Positions 33,466 to 43,721 are shown, counted from the first letter of the stretch. The stretch is DNA of 60,422 nucleotides from Candidatus Zipacnadia bacterium (GCA_029820565.1 JALGUR010000005.1:1-60422), one strand, 5' to 3'. The notes: a model not told the origin generated them from the sequence alone. Translations and numbers: made by a program.

Positions 33466-35709
33466 CTAACATTGTGCTCCGCGAGGGTTCTCCCCACGCC
33501 GGTCGGACAGTTCTTGGCGCAGCCGCTGGGCCAGGCGCGTATTGCGCTGGCGCTCGGGGGCGGTGGTGACTGCCTTGTAGATTCCCCGCCAATTGCCGAC
33601 AATGCAGGCCATCTTTTCCGCCCGGGTCAAGGCTGTATATAGTAGATTGCGGCGCAGCATTACATAATGGCTGCTATGGATGACTATTACCACCGCCGGA
33701 TACTCGCTGCCCTGGGACTTGTGAATGGTCAGCGCGTAGGCCAATTCCAACTGGTCTAATTCGCTGAAATCGTAGTCAACTTCGCCCTGCTCAAATACTA
33801 CCGTGAAGACACGGCGCTTCCCATCTATGCCGGCCAGTTGCCCAATATCGCCATTATACACCGATTTGTCATAATTATTGACCGTCTGCAGCACGCGGTC
33901 GCCCACGCGGAAGGTGATTTCGCCCCGTTGCAGTTCAGACTTGCTGCGCCGGGGAGGATTCAGACGCTGCTGGAGAGTCTGATTCAGCGCTCTTACTCCC
34001 AGAGGTCCGCGATGCAAGGGGGTAATGACCTGTATCTGCTGCTGCACAAAGCCGAGACGAGGCAGGCTAACAGTGGCAGTCTGTATCACTTTTTCCGCAG
34101 CCGCCTCCGGGTCATCTTTCTCTACCAACACACAGTCTTCCCCTTGCCAATTGTTCCCTACAGGTAGATGGGGGGCCTCGCCGGCGTTAATGCGGTGCGC
34201 ATTACGTACCAGCAGACTGTCCTGGCGCTGGCGGTGAATTGTGGTCAGCCGGCACAGCGGTGAAACGCCCGCCTCGACTAAGTCGCGCAGCATATTCCCT
34301 GGGCCGACGCTGGGCAATTGGTCGGCATCGCCTACCAACACCAACTGTGAACCGTCCCCCAAAGCCCGCAGCATATCGCGGGCCAGCAGCACGTCTACCA
34401 TACTGGCTTCGTCAATTATCAAAGTGTCTACGGGTAGAGGTTCATCCTGGCCATAGCGAAAGCCGCCCGAGCGCGGGTCATAGACCAGCAAGCGGTGAAT
34501 GGTCGAGGCGGGGCGTCCGGTAAGTTGCTCCAGACGCTTGGCAGCCCGCCCAGTCGGTGCCGCCAGGGCTACCCGGCGTCCCAGTGCCTCGCAGGCGTCG
34601 GCGAGCAGGCGGATAATAGTAGTCTTGCCGGTGCCTGGGCCACCGGTAATCACACACAAGCCGCTGACTAAAGCGACGGCCACCGCGCTCTTCTGCTCTG
34701 CAGTCAAAGGCAGTTCCCCGAAGGCCTCGCGGCGTTCCAGCCACTGGTCCAATTCCTGCGGACCTGGTACTTGATCATTCTTCACCGGCGCGAGTTCTGC
34801 CAACCGCTCAGCGACCTCACATTCTGCGGCCAACATCGCCGGCAGGTACACCGCTTTCTGCTTATCAGGACCAAGCCCGCCCTCCCGGACTACTTGCTCG
34901 GCTTCCTCTAACCGCGCAAGGGCGACCTCAACCCGGGCCGGGGAGAGTTGAACCAATGAAGCCCCACGGGCCAGCAACTCTTCCTCTGGCAGATAGAAAT
35001 GGCCCGCTTCAGTCGCTTGGCTGAGGATATGCACCAGCGCTGCCTGCAACCGTTGCGGGTCGTCCTCCGGCAGGCCCACACTACGGGCGATTTTGTCGGC
35101 GGTGGCAAAACCAATACCTTGGATATCCTGGGCGAGCCGATACGGATTGGCTTCCAGGACCTCAATGGCCTGGGGACCATAGTGTGAATATATCCGAGTG
35201 GCCAGTGCTGAGCCCAGACCATGCTGATACAGGAACATCATGACCTGATGCATGTCCTGATAGCAGTGCCAGGCTTCGGTGAGGGCGGCGGCTCGCTTCG
35301 GGCCAATACCATCAACTTCTCGCAGCCGCTGCGGCTCATTGTCCAGAATATCCAGGCTCGCATCGCCGAACTTCTGTACCAATGCCGCCGCGAGTTGGGG
35401 CCCGATGCCTTTAACCAGGCCGCCACCCAAATACTTCTCGATGCTCTGGGCGCTGGTCGGCCGCACGAGCTCGTACTGATGGAAGTGAAACTGCCGCCCA
35501 TAGCGGGGATGGTCTTCCCAATTCCCCGTCAGTTTTGCTGTCTCCCCGGCTGAAGGCGCAGCCATAATGCCTACTGCGCTGATGAGGCCCGCGATATCAG
35601 TACCTATCTGCAGTACTGTCCAGCCCGTTTCGGGGTTGTGAAAAGTCACCTGCTCTAAGGTAGCGGTGATTGTTTGTTGTTCAGATGAGTTATCGTAAAG
35701 TCTATCCAC
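33466..35709 (-). CDS. recD2: RecD2-type ATP-dependent 5'-3' DNA helicase
   Basis: 747 residues. The N-terminal region has two helix-hairpin-helix motifs (VKGIGPQLAAAL and VDGIGPKRAAAL) that distinguish RecD2 from RecBCD RecD. The helicase core has Walker A GGPGTGKTTI, Walker B LIIDEASMVD, VGDADQLPSVGPGN (motif III), and the C-terminal UvrD-like YALTIHKSQGSEYPAV. It unwinds DNA in recombination and repair in organisms without RecBC. The GTG at 35709 is the start. Confidence 0.92.
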   Translation of the reverse strand: MDRLYDNSSEQQTITATLEQVTFHNPETGWTVLQIGTDIAGLISAVGIMAAPSAGETAKLTGNWEDHPRYGRQFHFHQYELVRPTSAQSIEKYLGGGLVKGIGPQLAAALVQKFGDASLDILDNEPQRLREVDGIGPKRAAALTEAWHCYQDMHQVMMFLYQHGLGSALATRIYSHYGPQAIEVLEANPYRLAQDIQGIGFATADKIARSVGLPEDDPQRLQAALVHILSQATEAGHFYLPEEELLARGASLVQLSPARVEVALARLEEAEQVVREGGLGPDKQKAVYLPAMLAAECEVAERLAELAPVKNDQVPGPQELDQWLERREAFGELPLTAEQKSAVAVALVSGLCVITGGPGTGKTTIIRLLADACEALGRRVALAAPTGRAAKRLEQLTGRPASTIHRLLVYDPRSGGFRYGQDEPLPVDTLIIDEASMVDVLLARDMLRALGDGSQLVLVGDADQLPSVGPGNMLRDLVEAGVSPLCRLTTIHRQRQDSLLVRNAHRINAGEAPHLPVGNNWQGEDCVLVEKDDPEAAAEKVIQTATVSLPRLGFVQQQIQVITPLHRGPLGVRALNQTLQQRLNPPRRSKSELQRGEITFRVGDRVLQTVNNYDKSVYNGDIGQLAGIDGKRRVFTVVFEQGEVDYDFSELDQLELAYALTIHKSQGSEYPAVVIVIHSSHYVMLRRNLLYTALTRAEKMACIVGNWRGIYKAVTTAPERQRNTRLAQRLRQELSDRRGENPRGAQC

Positions 35710-35867
35710 AATCTATTTCCGTTATACAGGGCCTTTGTTGCTCAGATTACGCAATCCCCAGGGATATTGTCAAGTTCAGCGTAGAAGGAGGAACGTATTT
35801 CCCCGACGAATAATCTATAAGCGTTGGTAAAAAGTTCGTGTCGTGAAACACGGAGGTGCCTAATAAT

Positions 35868-36959
35868 ATGACCAGCAAACAAAGGACACTCACTGCGCTA
35901 TCTTGCCAGGTTCCTGACCAAGTGCCCGTCTTTGAGTTGTGGATAAATGAACCAATTATCGTTAGGCTGGCGCAACTGTTAACCTCGGAAACAATAGAGC
36001 TACAGGTAGCCCAAGAGACCTTCGGCGATGAAAGCCAAGAAATTATTGACCTGTATTGTGCCGTAGCCCAAGAACTACCCCTTGACGCTACAAGTTACAT
36101 AATATCCACCCACCGGGAGGCCATCGGCGAGGGGCGGGTCAGGGACAAGTTCGGAACGATTTACCAGACCAGCGAACATGGCGAGCCATTCCCTATTGAA
36201 GGCCCCATTAAGGACCGCTCTGACCTGAGAGGCTTTGATATGCTCTCCAAGTTAGAGGCCGATGATTTTGCCCGCGTCAAATACGTAGTAGATAAAGTAG
36301 GGCCCGAGAAGGCTCACGTTGCTATGACGCCTGACCCTTTTAAGATAAGCTGGCGGCTGCGCGGCGGGATGCAGAATCTGCTAATGGACTATGTTCTGGA
36401 CCCGCAATTAGTTCACGGCCTGGCGCGCATTGCCACTGATTACTATTTAGGCGCGGTTGATTTAGCCGCCCAAGCAGGCGTGGATGCTATTATTATGAAC
36501 GGCGACCTGGCTGGTGAGGAAACCACCCTGATGTCACCGGAACATTATCGCGAATACATTAAACCTTCGCACCACGAAATAGTGGATTATGTACACCACA
36601 AAGGTCTACAGATAATAAAGCATACTGACGGGAATATGTGGCCAATTTTGGACGATTTTTTGGAGGTCGGCTTTGATGGGCTACATCCTATTCAACCTCA
36701 ATGCATGGATATTGGAGAGACTAAAGAGTATGTAGCGGGCCGAGCCTGTATCGTAGGGAATATTGATTGCCGGCACCTGTTGGTTTTTGGCAGCGAGGAA
36801 GAAGTTGAGCAGAACGTCAAGGAGACCATAGAAACAGCCGCACCCGGGGGCGGCTACATCATTGCCTCATCCAATTCCATTCACCCTGGAGTCAAACCCG
36901 AGAACTATATCGCTATGGTCAAGGCAGCCCGTAAACATGGCGGGTACGAGGAGATGTAG
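35868..36959 (+). CDS. URO-D-fold family protein (2)
   Basis: 363 residues from the ATG at 35868, with GGAGG 11-15 bases before it. URO-D-fold motifs: VFELWINEPIIV near the N-terminus, IMNGDLAGEETTLMSPEHYREY, LQIIKHTDGNMWPILDDFLE, GLHPIQPQCMD, GNIDCRHLL and GGGYIIASSNSIHPGV. It keeps the family histidine (HTDG) but not the His-x-Cys zinc pair of methyltransferases. It stands as a single gene between convergent and divergent neighbours. A role in methyl transfer or decarboxylation of an unknown compound is inferred only from the fold. Confidence 0.85.
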   Translation: MTSKQRTLTALSCQVPDQVPVFELWINEPIIVRLAQLLTSETIELQVAQETFGDESQEIIDLYCAVAQELPLDATSYIISTHREAIGEGRVRDKFGTIYQTSEHGEPFPIEGPIKDRSDLRGFDMLSKLEADDFARVKYVVDKVGPEKAHVAMTPDPFKISWRLRGGMQNLLMDYVLDPQLVHGLARIATDYYLGAVDLAAQAGVDAIIMNGDLAGEETTLMSPEHYREYIKPSHHEIVDYVHHKGLQIIKHTDGNMWPILDDFLEVGFDGLHPIQPQCMDIGETKEYVAGRACIVGNIDCRHLLVFGSEEEVEQNVKETIETAAPGGGYIIASSNSIHPGVKPENYIAMVKAARKHGGYEEM

Positions 36960-36985
36960 AGGCCGTTCTGACTGCGCACCGTAGC

Positions 36986-38527
36986 TTAGCGCTCAATCTC
37001 CGGCGGCGCACGATTAAACATCGCTATTACCCAGAGCAGTAAGCACAACCCTAATAGTGGTAGATCGCCGACGCGGTGGTAGATGGACAAGTTTGGGCGA
37101 GGATGGACTTCGCCCACAGTAATACCGGCGGTAGCGATGGGTATTTCCCGCAGCACCTCGCCATAAGGACTGATGAGGGCCGACTGGCCCATAGTCGCGG
37201 CACGCAGCACATATTTGCGGGCCTCCACGGCACGCAGCGGCGCAGTGTACGAGTGTTGCCAGACCTCCGGAGTGCCTATCGCCCATACATCACTGGTGAT
37301 GAAGACCAATAACTGTGCTCCCTCCCGACACAACTCTCGGGTCGGGCTCGAAAAAATGGCCTCAAAGCATATAAGCACTCCGAAAGGCGCATTGCCCACC
37401 GACATTGGTTCGCGCTTTTGGCCCGGAACAAAGTCAAAACGCCGTATCGGATAGCGTGCTAAGAACTTCAGGCGATCCCGCCAGGGCACGTACTCGCCAA
37501 ACATCACTAAGTGAATCTTACGGTACTTATTCACCATCTCGCCACGCGGATTGAATAGATAAGCAGTGTTATACAATCCTTCGCTACTGCTTTCCTCCAG
37601 AGCACCAGTTAACAAGAAAGCCTCTTGCCGGCGAGCGACCTGTTCAGCACTGCGCCGATATTGGGAATCTCGATTAAGCACAACAGGCAGGGCACTCTCC
37701 GGCCATACTACTAAGTCCAGATTGGGTGGCAGGCGGCGGGTAAGACTCGTATAAGTCTGGCGGCACTGCTCAGCATCTTCGGCAGTTACCGGCGTATGCA
37801 GGTTCACATTGCCCTGGACTAAGCCCACTGAGATTGGCTCAGTTTCAGCAGGAGGCTGAGGTTCCCAGGATAACATTACCGCGCCGCTAACATAAACTAT
37901 CCCAATCAACCCATATACAGCCACCACCGACCCGAGGGCTGTTTGGGCAGAGTGAGGGCCAGCAGAACCTACCGGCAGCGTGTGCAGTTGCACTACAGCA
38001 CAGGCCAACACTGCGTTGGCCAGCACGATTATGAAAGTCACAGCGCCTGCCCCTAAGAGGCTAGCCAACTGAATTATGGGCAGCAGTGCGTGCTGAGAGT
38101 AGGCGAGGTCGCCGAAGGTGAACGAGAGGGGGCCGATGTGGGAGCGGAGATACTCCACCACCACCCAGGCCGCCGCTATTGCGCTGGCCGAGATCAGGAC
38201 TGAGGACACTCGCCGCAAGTGGACTGATGCCCATCCCAGAATAGCGAAGAATAGCCCTTGGAAAAGGGCCAACACCAGCCAGGGTAGCAGGCCAAACATA
38301 GAGATGTACTGGAGGAGCAAAGCGAAGAAGACCACGCCATAAGCCAGCCCAATTAGGCCTCCATATCCCGGATGCGCGGTCAGCCTCAAGGCATAGAACA
38401 GTGGTACTAATGCTATCCAGGCGACCAGGCCCAGGTCAGCAGGAGGAAAACTCAAATAGCATAGCAGTCCAGATATGGCCGCCAGCAATATTCCTAACAG
38501 TATGCCCATTGTTGAATGCTGAGTCAT
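36986..38527 (-). CDS. lnt: Apolipoprotein N-acyltransferase
   Basis: 513 residues from the ATG at 38527; ATG at 38509 and 38602 are alternatives, with no clear ribosome-binding site for any. Six to seven N-terminal membrane segments are followed by a nitrilase-like periplasmic domain. The catalytic triad is visible: Glu in VVWPESALP, Lys in YRKIHLVMFGEY and Cys in GVLICFEAIF. A final membrane segment follows. Lnt adds the third acyl chain to lipoproteins in the inner membrane, a step typical of diderm bacteria. Confidence 0.92.
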   Translation of the reverse strand: MTQHSTMGILLGILLAAISGLLCYLSFPPADLGLVAWIALVPLFYALRLTAHPGYGGLIGLAYGVVFFALLLQYISMFGLLPWLVLALFQGLFFAILGWASVHLRRVSSVLISASAIAAAWVVVEYLRSHIGPLSFTFGDLAYSQHALLPIIQLASLLGAGAVTFIIVLANAVLACAVVQLHTLPVGSAGPHSAQTALGSVVAVYGLIGIVYVSGAVMLSWEPQPPAETEPISVGLVQGNVNLHTPVTAEDAEQCRQTYTSLTRRLPPNLDLVVWPESALPVVLNRDSQYRRSAEQVARRQEAFLLTGALEESSSEGLYNTAYLFNPRGEMVNKYRKIHLVMFGEYVPWRDRLKFLARYPIRRFDFVPGQKREPMSVGNAPFGVLICFEAIFSSPTRELCREGAQLLVFITSDVWAIGTPEVWQHSYTAPLRAVEARKYVLRAATMGQSALISPYGEVLREIPIATAGITVGEVHPRPNLSIYHRVGDLPLLGLCLLLWVIAMFNRAPPEIER

Positions 38528-38614
38528 CGGATAGTTGACAAATCCACGGGCATAGCAGTAAAGACCGCGCGCGATGATCCTCGGCCTCTGTACCAGCGAC
38601 ATTCTTGGCGCGAT

Positions 38615-38641
38615 TAGGTCGGGGCTAGGCAGCCCCTCCTA
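38615..38641. repeat. Family C palindromic element (short copy)
   Basis: TAGGTCGGGGCT-AGGC-AGCCCCTCCTA: a GGGGCT/AGCCCC hairpin bounded by TAGG and CCTA. The downstream TCCTACGGT is shared with the element between secF and secD. Confidence 0.6.
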
Positions 38642-38675
38642 CGGTGCGTTGCATGCGGAGTGTACTCACAAGGAT

Positions 38676-39887
38676 TTAACTAACCGATATCGCCGACCTG
38701 GTGTCATCGGAAAGTTGGTCTCTATGCAGTTTGCTCAGGAACCGCTCCATTCGGCTGAGCGCCTCTTTTAGTTGGTCCATCCCGGTAGCATAGGTGCACC
38801 GTATGTACCCTTCACCACACTGGCCGAAGGCGTCTCCCGGTACCGTGGCCACCCCTTCCTCAATGAGCAAGGCCCGGCAGAACTCACGTGAGGTAAGGCT
38901 GGTATGCTTTATTGAGGGGAAGGCGTAGAACGTGCCCTGCGGTTGGCAGCAAGTTAGACCAATTTCGTTGAGTCCCTTGATGAACAAACGCCGGCGCTGG
39001 TCGTATTGGGCTATCATCCGGGCCATTTCGGCCTCGCAGTTATGCAGGGCCTCAACAGCCCCGACCTGAGCCAGTACTGAACTGCACAGCGCAGTATAAC
39101 TATGAATGCGCATCATCGCTTCTATTATTGGCGCCGGTCCGCAGGCATAACCGACCCGCCAGCCGGTCATCGCATAGGCCTTGGAAAAGCCATTCAGCAG
39201 TATTGTGCGGGGTTTCATATCGGGCAACGAGGCAAAGCAGGTATGAGGGCCATCATAAGTCAGATGGCCGTATATCTCATCGGCGACTACCAGCAGATTG
39301 TGTTCTTCAGCAATTTCCGCTAATTGGAGCAGCGCGGAACGCGAGAGCACCGCTCCGGTGGGATTATTCGGATAGCCAATTAGCAGTGCCTTGGTGCGCG
39401 CAGTTATCACTTCTCGCACCTGAGAAGATTGAGGCCTGAAGTCATCGTCGGCTGAAGTAGAAACAACCACCGGCCGCCCGCCGGCGAGCACTACACAGGG
39501 CTTATAGGAAACATAGCACGGCTCAGGGACTATTACCTCGTCACCAGAGTTAAGTATAGCCCTCATCGCTACATCCATACCCTCGCTAACTCCGGCAGTG
39601 ACGAGAATCTCGCTGCCCGGGTCATATCGTAGGGCATAGCGTTTAGAAATATCCTCGGCAATTGCTTCCCGTAACTCCAGGAGCCCGTAATTGCTGGTGT
39701 AGGAGGTGACTCCCCGTCGCAGGGCCTCAATGGCTGCGTCACATATCTTCCAGGGCGTAGCAAAATCCGGCTCGCCTACTCCCAGGCTGATAACATCATC
39801 CCGTGTGGTTACTAAGTCGAAGAACTCCCGGATACCTGACGGGGGAATACTGGCTACCGTCCGGGAGATAAACGACTCCTGGGCCAT
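38676..39887 (-). CDS. Class I/II PLP aminotransferase
   Basis: 403 residues of fold-type I. Motifs: SLGVGEPDFATP near the start, LIGYPNNPTGAVLS, VVADEIYGHLTYDG and NGFSKAYAMTGWRVGYA, in which the Lys binds PLP. This is the aspartate/aromatic aminotransferase group. Its ATG overlaps the stop of the Lrp-type gene (TAATG), so the two form a coupled pair; regulator-aminotransferase pairs of this kind are common. The amino-acid substrate is not determined. Confidence 0.92.
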   Translation of the reverse strand: MAQESFISRTVASIPPSGIREFFDLVTTRDDVISLGVGEPDFATPWKICDAAIEALRRGVTSYTSNYGLLELREAIAEDISKRYALRYDPGSEILVTAGVSEGMDVAMRAILNSGDEVIVPEPCYVSYKPCVVLAGGRPVVVSTSADDDFRPQSSQVREVITARTKALLIGYPNNPTGAVLSRSALLQLAEIAEEHNLLVVADEIYGHLTYDGPHTCFASLPDMKPRTILLNGFSKAYAMTGWRVGYACGPAPIIEAMMRIHSYTALCSSVLAQVGAVEALHNCEAEMARMIAQYDQRRRLFIKGLNEIGLTCCQPQGTFYAFPSIKHTSLTSREFCRALLIEEGVATVPGDAFGQCGEGYIRCTYATGMDQLKEALSRMERFLSKLHRDQLSDDTRSAISVS

Positions 39888-40366
39888 TAAGGGCTCACCG
39901 CCAAGCGCTGGTCCGTGGGCTCCTGGCTAATAGTCTTCCCCTCCGTTTTGTAGGTCTTCAACACAAAGGAGGTGGCCGTGCTACGTACGCCCGGTACAGG
40001 AGCAAGTTTCTCGGAGACAAAGCGGGCTATCTCGCGAAAGTCATCACCCTCAACGACTACGGTCAGGTCCGAGAGGCCAGACATCAAGTAGAGGGCGTGG
40101 ACTTCTTCAAACCGACTGATGTAATCTGCTATTGCATCGAAGCCGCGATTATGTTCTGGGGTAGCCTCCACGGAGATAAAGGCATAAACCTTCTCGGTGT
40201 CAGTCTTCTCCCAGTTTATCAAGGCCCGGTAGCCCAGCAGAATGCCCTGCTGCTCGGCTTGCTGCACGACTGCCTGCACTTCCTCCAGCGGCCTATTCAG
40301 TCGAGTGGCGATTTCTTGAGGATCTACTGGGCCTTCCTGCTCCAATATTTCCAGAATTTGCTGCAT
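39887..40366 (-). CDS. Lrp/AsnC-family transcriptional regulator
   Basis: 159 residues. An N-terminal helix-turn-helix of about 50 residues (DPQEIATRLNRPLEEVQAVV) is followed by a RAM/Lrp-type ligand-binding domain (FISVEATPEHNRGFDAIADY; MSGLSDLTVVVEG). The C-terminus is extended by a polar tail. It probably senses an amino acid and controls itself and the aminotransferase with which it overlaps by one base. GGAGG lies 7 bases before the ATG. Confidence 0.9.
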   Translation of the reverse strand: MQQILEILEQEGPVDPQEIATRLNRPLEEVQAVVQQAEQQGILLGYRALINWEKTDTEKVYAFISVEATPEHNRGFDAIADYISRFEEVHALYLMSGLSDLTVVVEGDDFREIARFVSEKLAPVPGVRSTATSFVLKTYKTEGKTISQEPTDQRLAVSP

Positions 40367-40488
40367 AAGTAAGCCTCCTGCTCAGGTACAGGGACAGTCA
40401 TCAGTGGGCACAAGGAACAGATAACCGCAGGCCACCCCCATCGGAGGGGCGAAGTCCTCGTCGTAGCGGTCGTTGATTAATCCGTCAA

Positions 40489-41616
40489 TTAGAAGCGCCG
40501 CCTGCTACGTTTATCCGTTCGGCGCTTGCGCCGCTCGCGTCGCTCTGCTCGTTTCTCTTCTTGAGCTTCTGTTTCGGTGCGTTTCATAACTTCCTCGGCG
40601 CTGGCAGTTTCGGGCCCCACAGCCGCTTCACTTTCCACTGATTTGCCGCCGGCGCCGGTCGCGGCCGGCGCCGGACGTCGAGCACCCGCCGGGGCACTTG
40701 CCCGGCGCCGTTCCCATAGTACTACCAGGGGGCTGGCAATGAAGATAGACGAATACGCTCCGCTGGTGATACCGACTATTAGGGCCAGGGAGAATGCATG
40801 GATGGCGGGGCCCCCGAAGAAAAACAGAGCGACCAGGGCGAACAGAGTAGTCATAGTGGTATTGACGGAGCGGCTCATAGTCTGCAGAAGACTGGCGTTG
40901 ACGATGTTGACAAAGTTGGCCCCACGGCGCACACGCATATTCTCGCGGATGCGGTCAAAGATGACCACCGAGTCATTGACCGAATAGCCAATCACCGTAA
41001 GGACAGCAGCTATGAACTCGGTATTCAATTCAGTCCGCAGCAAGGCCATCGCCCCCCAGACTATCAACACGTCGTGAATCAAAGCAACCACAGCAGCCAC
41101 GCCAAAGCGAAACTCATAGCGAATCGCTATGTATATCAGTATGAATATTGACCCCAACACCAGCGCGTAGAACGCCTTCCTCGTCAGGCGCTCGCCGACC
41201 ACGGGGCCGACCATATCGCGCCCTATTGATTTCACCGTCCCAACCTGCTGACCAAATAGTTTCTCTACTCCCTCGGCGATTTCTTGCTGTTGCCGAGCCG
41301 CCTCGGCTTCCTCCATTTGTGGGGTGCGAATCAGCAGTTGGGTGCCGCCTGCCACCTGGATTTGGGACTTGGCCAGGCCATGGTCTTCTAACAGCGAACG
41401 GATCTTGGCTATTACTTGCACCGCGGGTAACTCACTGGAAACTGGAGACCGGTCGAACTGAAACTTCAGCAGGCTGCCACCGGTGAAATCTATACCATAG
41501 TTTATTCCCTTGACCGCCCAGCTCCCTAAGCCCCCCACAATTACTATCAGTGAGATGCCGAACCATAGCCAGGTGCGGCCGATGATATTCCAGTTTTGGC
41601 GGCGAAAAAAATCCAC
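40489..41616 (-). CDS. secF: Protein translocase subunit SecF
   Basis: 375 residues starting at a GTG with GGAGG 9 bases upstream. Six membrane segments; INYGIDFTGGSLLKFQF is the conserved first-periplasmic-loop motif, and VIGYSVNDSVVIFDRIREN the RND-type TM4 motif of SecF. It cooperates with SecD to pull exported proteins through SecYEG using the proton gradient. The C-terminal tail is unusually long and strongly basic (RRERRKRRTDKRSRRRF). It follows secD by 117 bases holding a family C element. Confidence 0.95.
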   Translation of the reverse strand: MDFFRRQNWNIIGRTWLWFGISLIVIVGGLGSWAVKGINYGIDFTGGSLLKFQFDRSPVSSELPAVQVIAKIRSLLEDHGLAKSQIQVAGGTQLLIRTPQMEEAEAARQQQEIAEGVEKLFGQQVGTVKSIGRDMVGPVVGERLTRKAFYALVLGSIFILIYIAIRYEFRFGVAAVVALIHDVLIVWGAMALLRTELNTEFIAAVLTVIGYSVNDSVVIFDRIRENMRVRRGANFVNIVNASLLQTMSRSVNTTMTTLFALVALFFFGGPAIHAFSLALIVGITSGAYSSIFIASPLVVLWERRRASAPAGARRPAPAATGAGGKSVESEAAVGPETASAEEVMKRTETEAQEEKRAERRERRKRRTDKRSRRRF

Positions 41617-41638
41617 GTATCTAGACCTCCTGACATTT

Positions 41639-41700
41639 CACGGGCTGGCAGCCCGTGCCACTTTTTGCAACTGGGATCGGGCCAGGGATGGCCCTCCTAC
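41639..41700. repeat. Family C palindromic element between secF and secD
   Basis: Two hairpins: CACGGGCT-GGC-AGCCCGTG (41639-41657) and GGGCC-AGGGAT-GGCCC (41679-41694), followed by TCCTACGGT, which the copy at 38615 shares. Confidence 0.65.
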
Positions 41701-41732
41701 GGTATCAATAACATCGCCTACGCGTTAATTTA

Positions 41733-43721
41733 TCAGTCTTCGGACTGTGATTGGGGCTTGACCCCATAGAGGGCCGGATTCTGGCCCCAGCGGCTTCGGC
41801 CCAGCATAGTCACCAGCCAGCGTGTCACAGTTACCGCAGTAAACAGAGAAGTGCACACGCCTAAGAACAGAACCACCGCGAAGCTCTTTATGAGGCTGGT
41901 ACCCAGGAAGTAAAGCACCGCGGCGACAATCAGCGTAGTGACGTTGGCATCCAAAATAGCAGTCCAGGCCCGGTCAAAGCCGGCTTCTACCGCAGTGCGA
42001 ATGGTCTTGTTAGCCCATAGTTCTTCTTTGAGGCGTTCAAATATGATTATGTTGGCATCTACGGCCAGACCCAGTGATAAGATAAGTCCGGCAATGCCGG
42101 GCAAAGTCATAGTAGCCTTAACCACGGCCAGAACCGCCAGCAGGAGAATTATGTACAATATCAGAGCGATTTGAGCCATTACACCGGGCAGCCGATAGAA
42201 AAGGGCCATAAAGATCAACACTCCAGCAAAAGCCAGCAGGGCGGCGCGCAGGCTGCGGGCGATGGTGTCCTGGCCCAGAGTAGCGCTGACCGTGCGGTTT
42301 TCCACGATCTTCAAGGGCACCGGCAGGGCACCGGCATTCAGTAGCAACTTCAGGTCGCGGGCTTCCTCGGGAGTCATACCGCCTTCAATCTGGCCGCGCC
42401 CGCGAATCTCGGTCCTAATTTGCGGCGCCATCTGACACTGGCTATCCAGTACAATCGCCATTATCCGGCCGACACTATGACGGGTAAACTCCCCAAAGGC
42501 GGTCTTACGGGCGTCCCTGATCTCGAAATTGACCACCCAGTCGCCGGCTTGTCCTGCGCTGACCATGGCATTGCTTTTTAGATCAGCACCGGTAAATTCC
42601 CGCTCCGAATTGTGATAAACAACCTCCCAGGAGACCATCTCGCCGGTGGTGGTGTCTTTCCACGTGGTGTAATCAGCATCACCCGGGGTGGGGTCAGTAT
42701 ACCGGTTGGGTATTAGGACGAACTCTAACAGGGCAGTACTCTTTAAGATATCCAGCACCCGCGCGGGGTCTTTAACCCCGGGCAACTCAACTATAATCTG
42801 GTCGTCGCCTTGCTTTTGGATGACAGGTTCACGTACTTCGCTCATCCCATACAGGCGACGGTCAATAATATTCTTCACTTTCTCAGCAGTATCAGCACCG
42901 ACAAACACCATCTGCATGGGTCGGTCCTCAATCTGGACACCTGGGTAGTTGCTGTCCAGAAATTGACGCACAATCTTCTGCTGCTTTTTGGCGGTGTCTT
43001 CATCATTAGCCTGGGTCTTAACCGTCAGCAACTGGGGTGAGACCAGTTCAACCTCTATTTGGTCAGCGGGCACGCCCTTACGCACCAGTACGGCCTTGAC
43101 TTTCTCCGTCAGAGTGGTTTCGGTCTCCGGAGGCTGGTAGGCATCTGGCTGGGGCGGTTCTTCAGTTGCAGAATCTTCCTGGCGGATCAGGGGCTTATCT
43201 TCGGGGGAGGCAAACGCTATAGTAGTCTGAGGCAGACACTGCAGCACCACATGAGCACCGCCTTGCAGGTCCAGGCCCAATTCAATTTGCGGTCGGGGCG
43301 GGTAGAGGGCCAGGAAGTTACCTAATTGCCAAACTGGCTGTTCCCCACTTTCCCCTTGGGGCCGCGGGGCCTCACTGACTCCCTCAAAGTTCTCCTGCAA
43401 TACTCGGCTGACAGCCTGCCTGTCCCTTTCGGCCTCCTCCTCGGTGACGGCAGCTGTCTGCACTTCCAACAGGCTGTTGTCAATTAACTTAACGTACATC
43501 GTGGTGACTCCAGCCTCTTTTAACATCCCCTCAATCTGTTGGGCCTGCTCACTGCGCTCGGCTGCTTCAGTGACGAGGGGCTCGCCGAAGCGGTAGCAGA
43601 AGGTGCTTTCCACCGCGAAACCCGTAGTTGAAGGTCGCTGTAAGGGGGCAAAGGCTATCAAGAACCCCGCAATGAAGAGAGCAACTATGGTAATTATCCA
43701 CAACTTATGCCTACTGGACAT
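41733..43721 (-). CDS. secD: Protein translocase subunit SecD
   Basis: 662 residues. A first membrane segment is followed by a large periplasmic P1 domain; LGLDLQGGAHVVLQ is the family motif. Two similar beta-alpha modules (PADQIEVELVSPQLLTVK and the related segment near the start) form its head and base. Five membrane segments follow, with GLILSLGLAVDANIIIFERL as the conserved TM4 motif. It forms the SecDF pair with the following secF. GGAGAAGG precedes the ATG. Confidence 0.95.
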   Translation of the reverse strand: MSSRHKLWIITIVALFIAGFLIAFAPLQRPSTTGFAVESTFCYRFGEPLVTEAAERSEQAQQIEGMLKEAGVTTMYVKLIDNSLLEVQTAAVTEEEAERDRQAVSRVLQENFEGVSEAPRPQGESGEQPVWQLGNFLALYPPRPQIELGLDLQGGAHVVLQCLPQTTIAFASPEDKPLIRQEDSATEEPPQPDAYQPPETETTLTEKVKAVLVRKGVPADQIEVELVSPQLLTVKTQANDEDTAKKQQKIVRQFLDSNYPGVQIEDRPMQMVFVGADTAEKVKNIIDRRLYGMSEVREPVIQKQGDDQIIVELPGVKDPARVLDILKSTALLEFVLIPNRYTDPTPGDADYTTWKDTTTGEMVSWEVVYHNSEREFTGADLKSNAMVSAGQAGDWVVNFEIRDARKTAFGEFTRHSVGRIMAIVLDSQCQMAPQIRTEIRGRGQIEGGMTPEEARDLKLLLNAGALPVPLKIVENRTVSATLGQDTIARSLRAALLAFAGVLIFMALFYRLPGVMAQIALILYIILLLAVLAVVKATMTLPGIAGLILSLGLAVDANIIIFERLKEELWANKTIRTAVEAGFDRAWTAILDANVTTLIVAAVLYFLGTSLIKSFAVVLFLGVCTSLFTAVTVTRWLVTMLGRSRWGQNPALYGVKPQSQSED

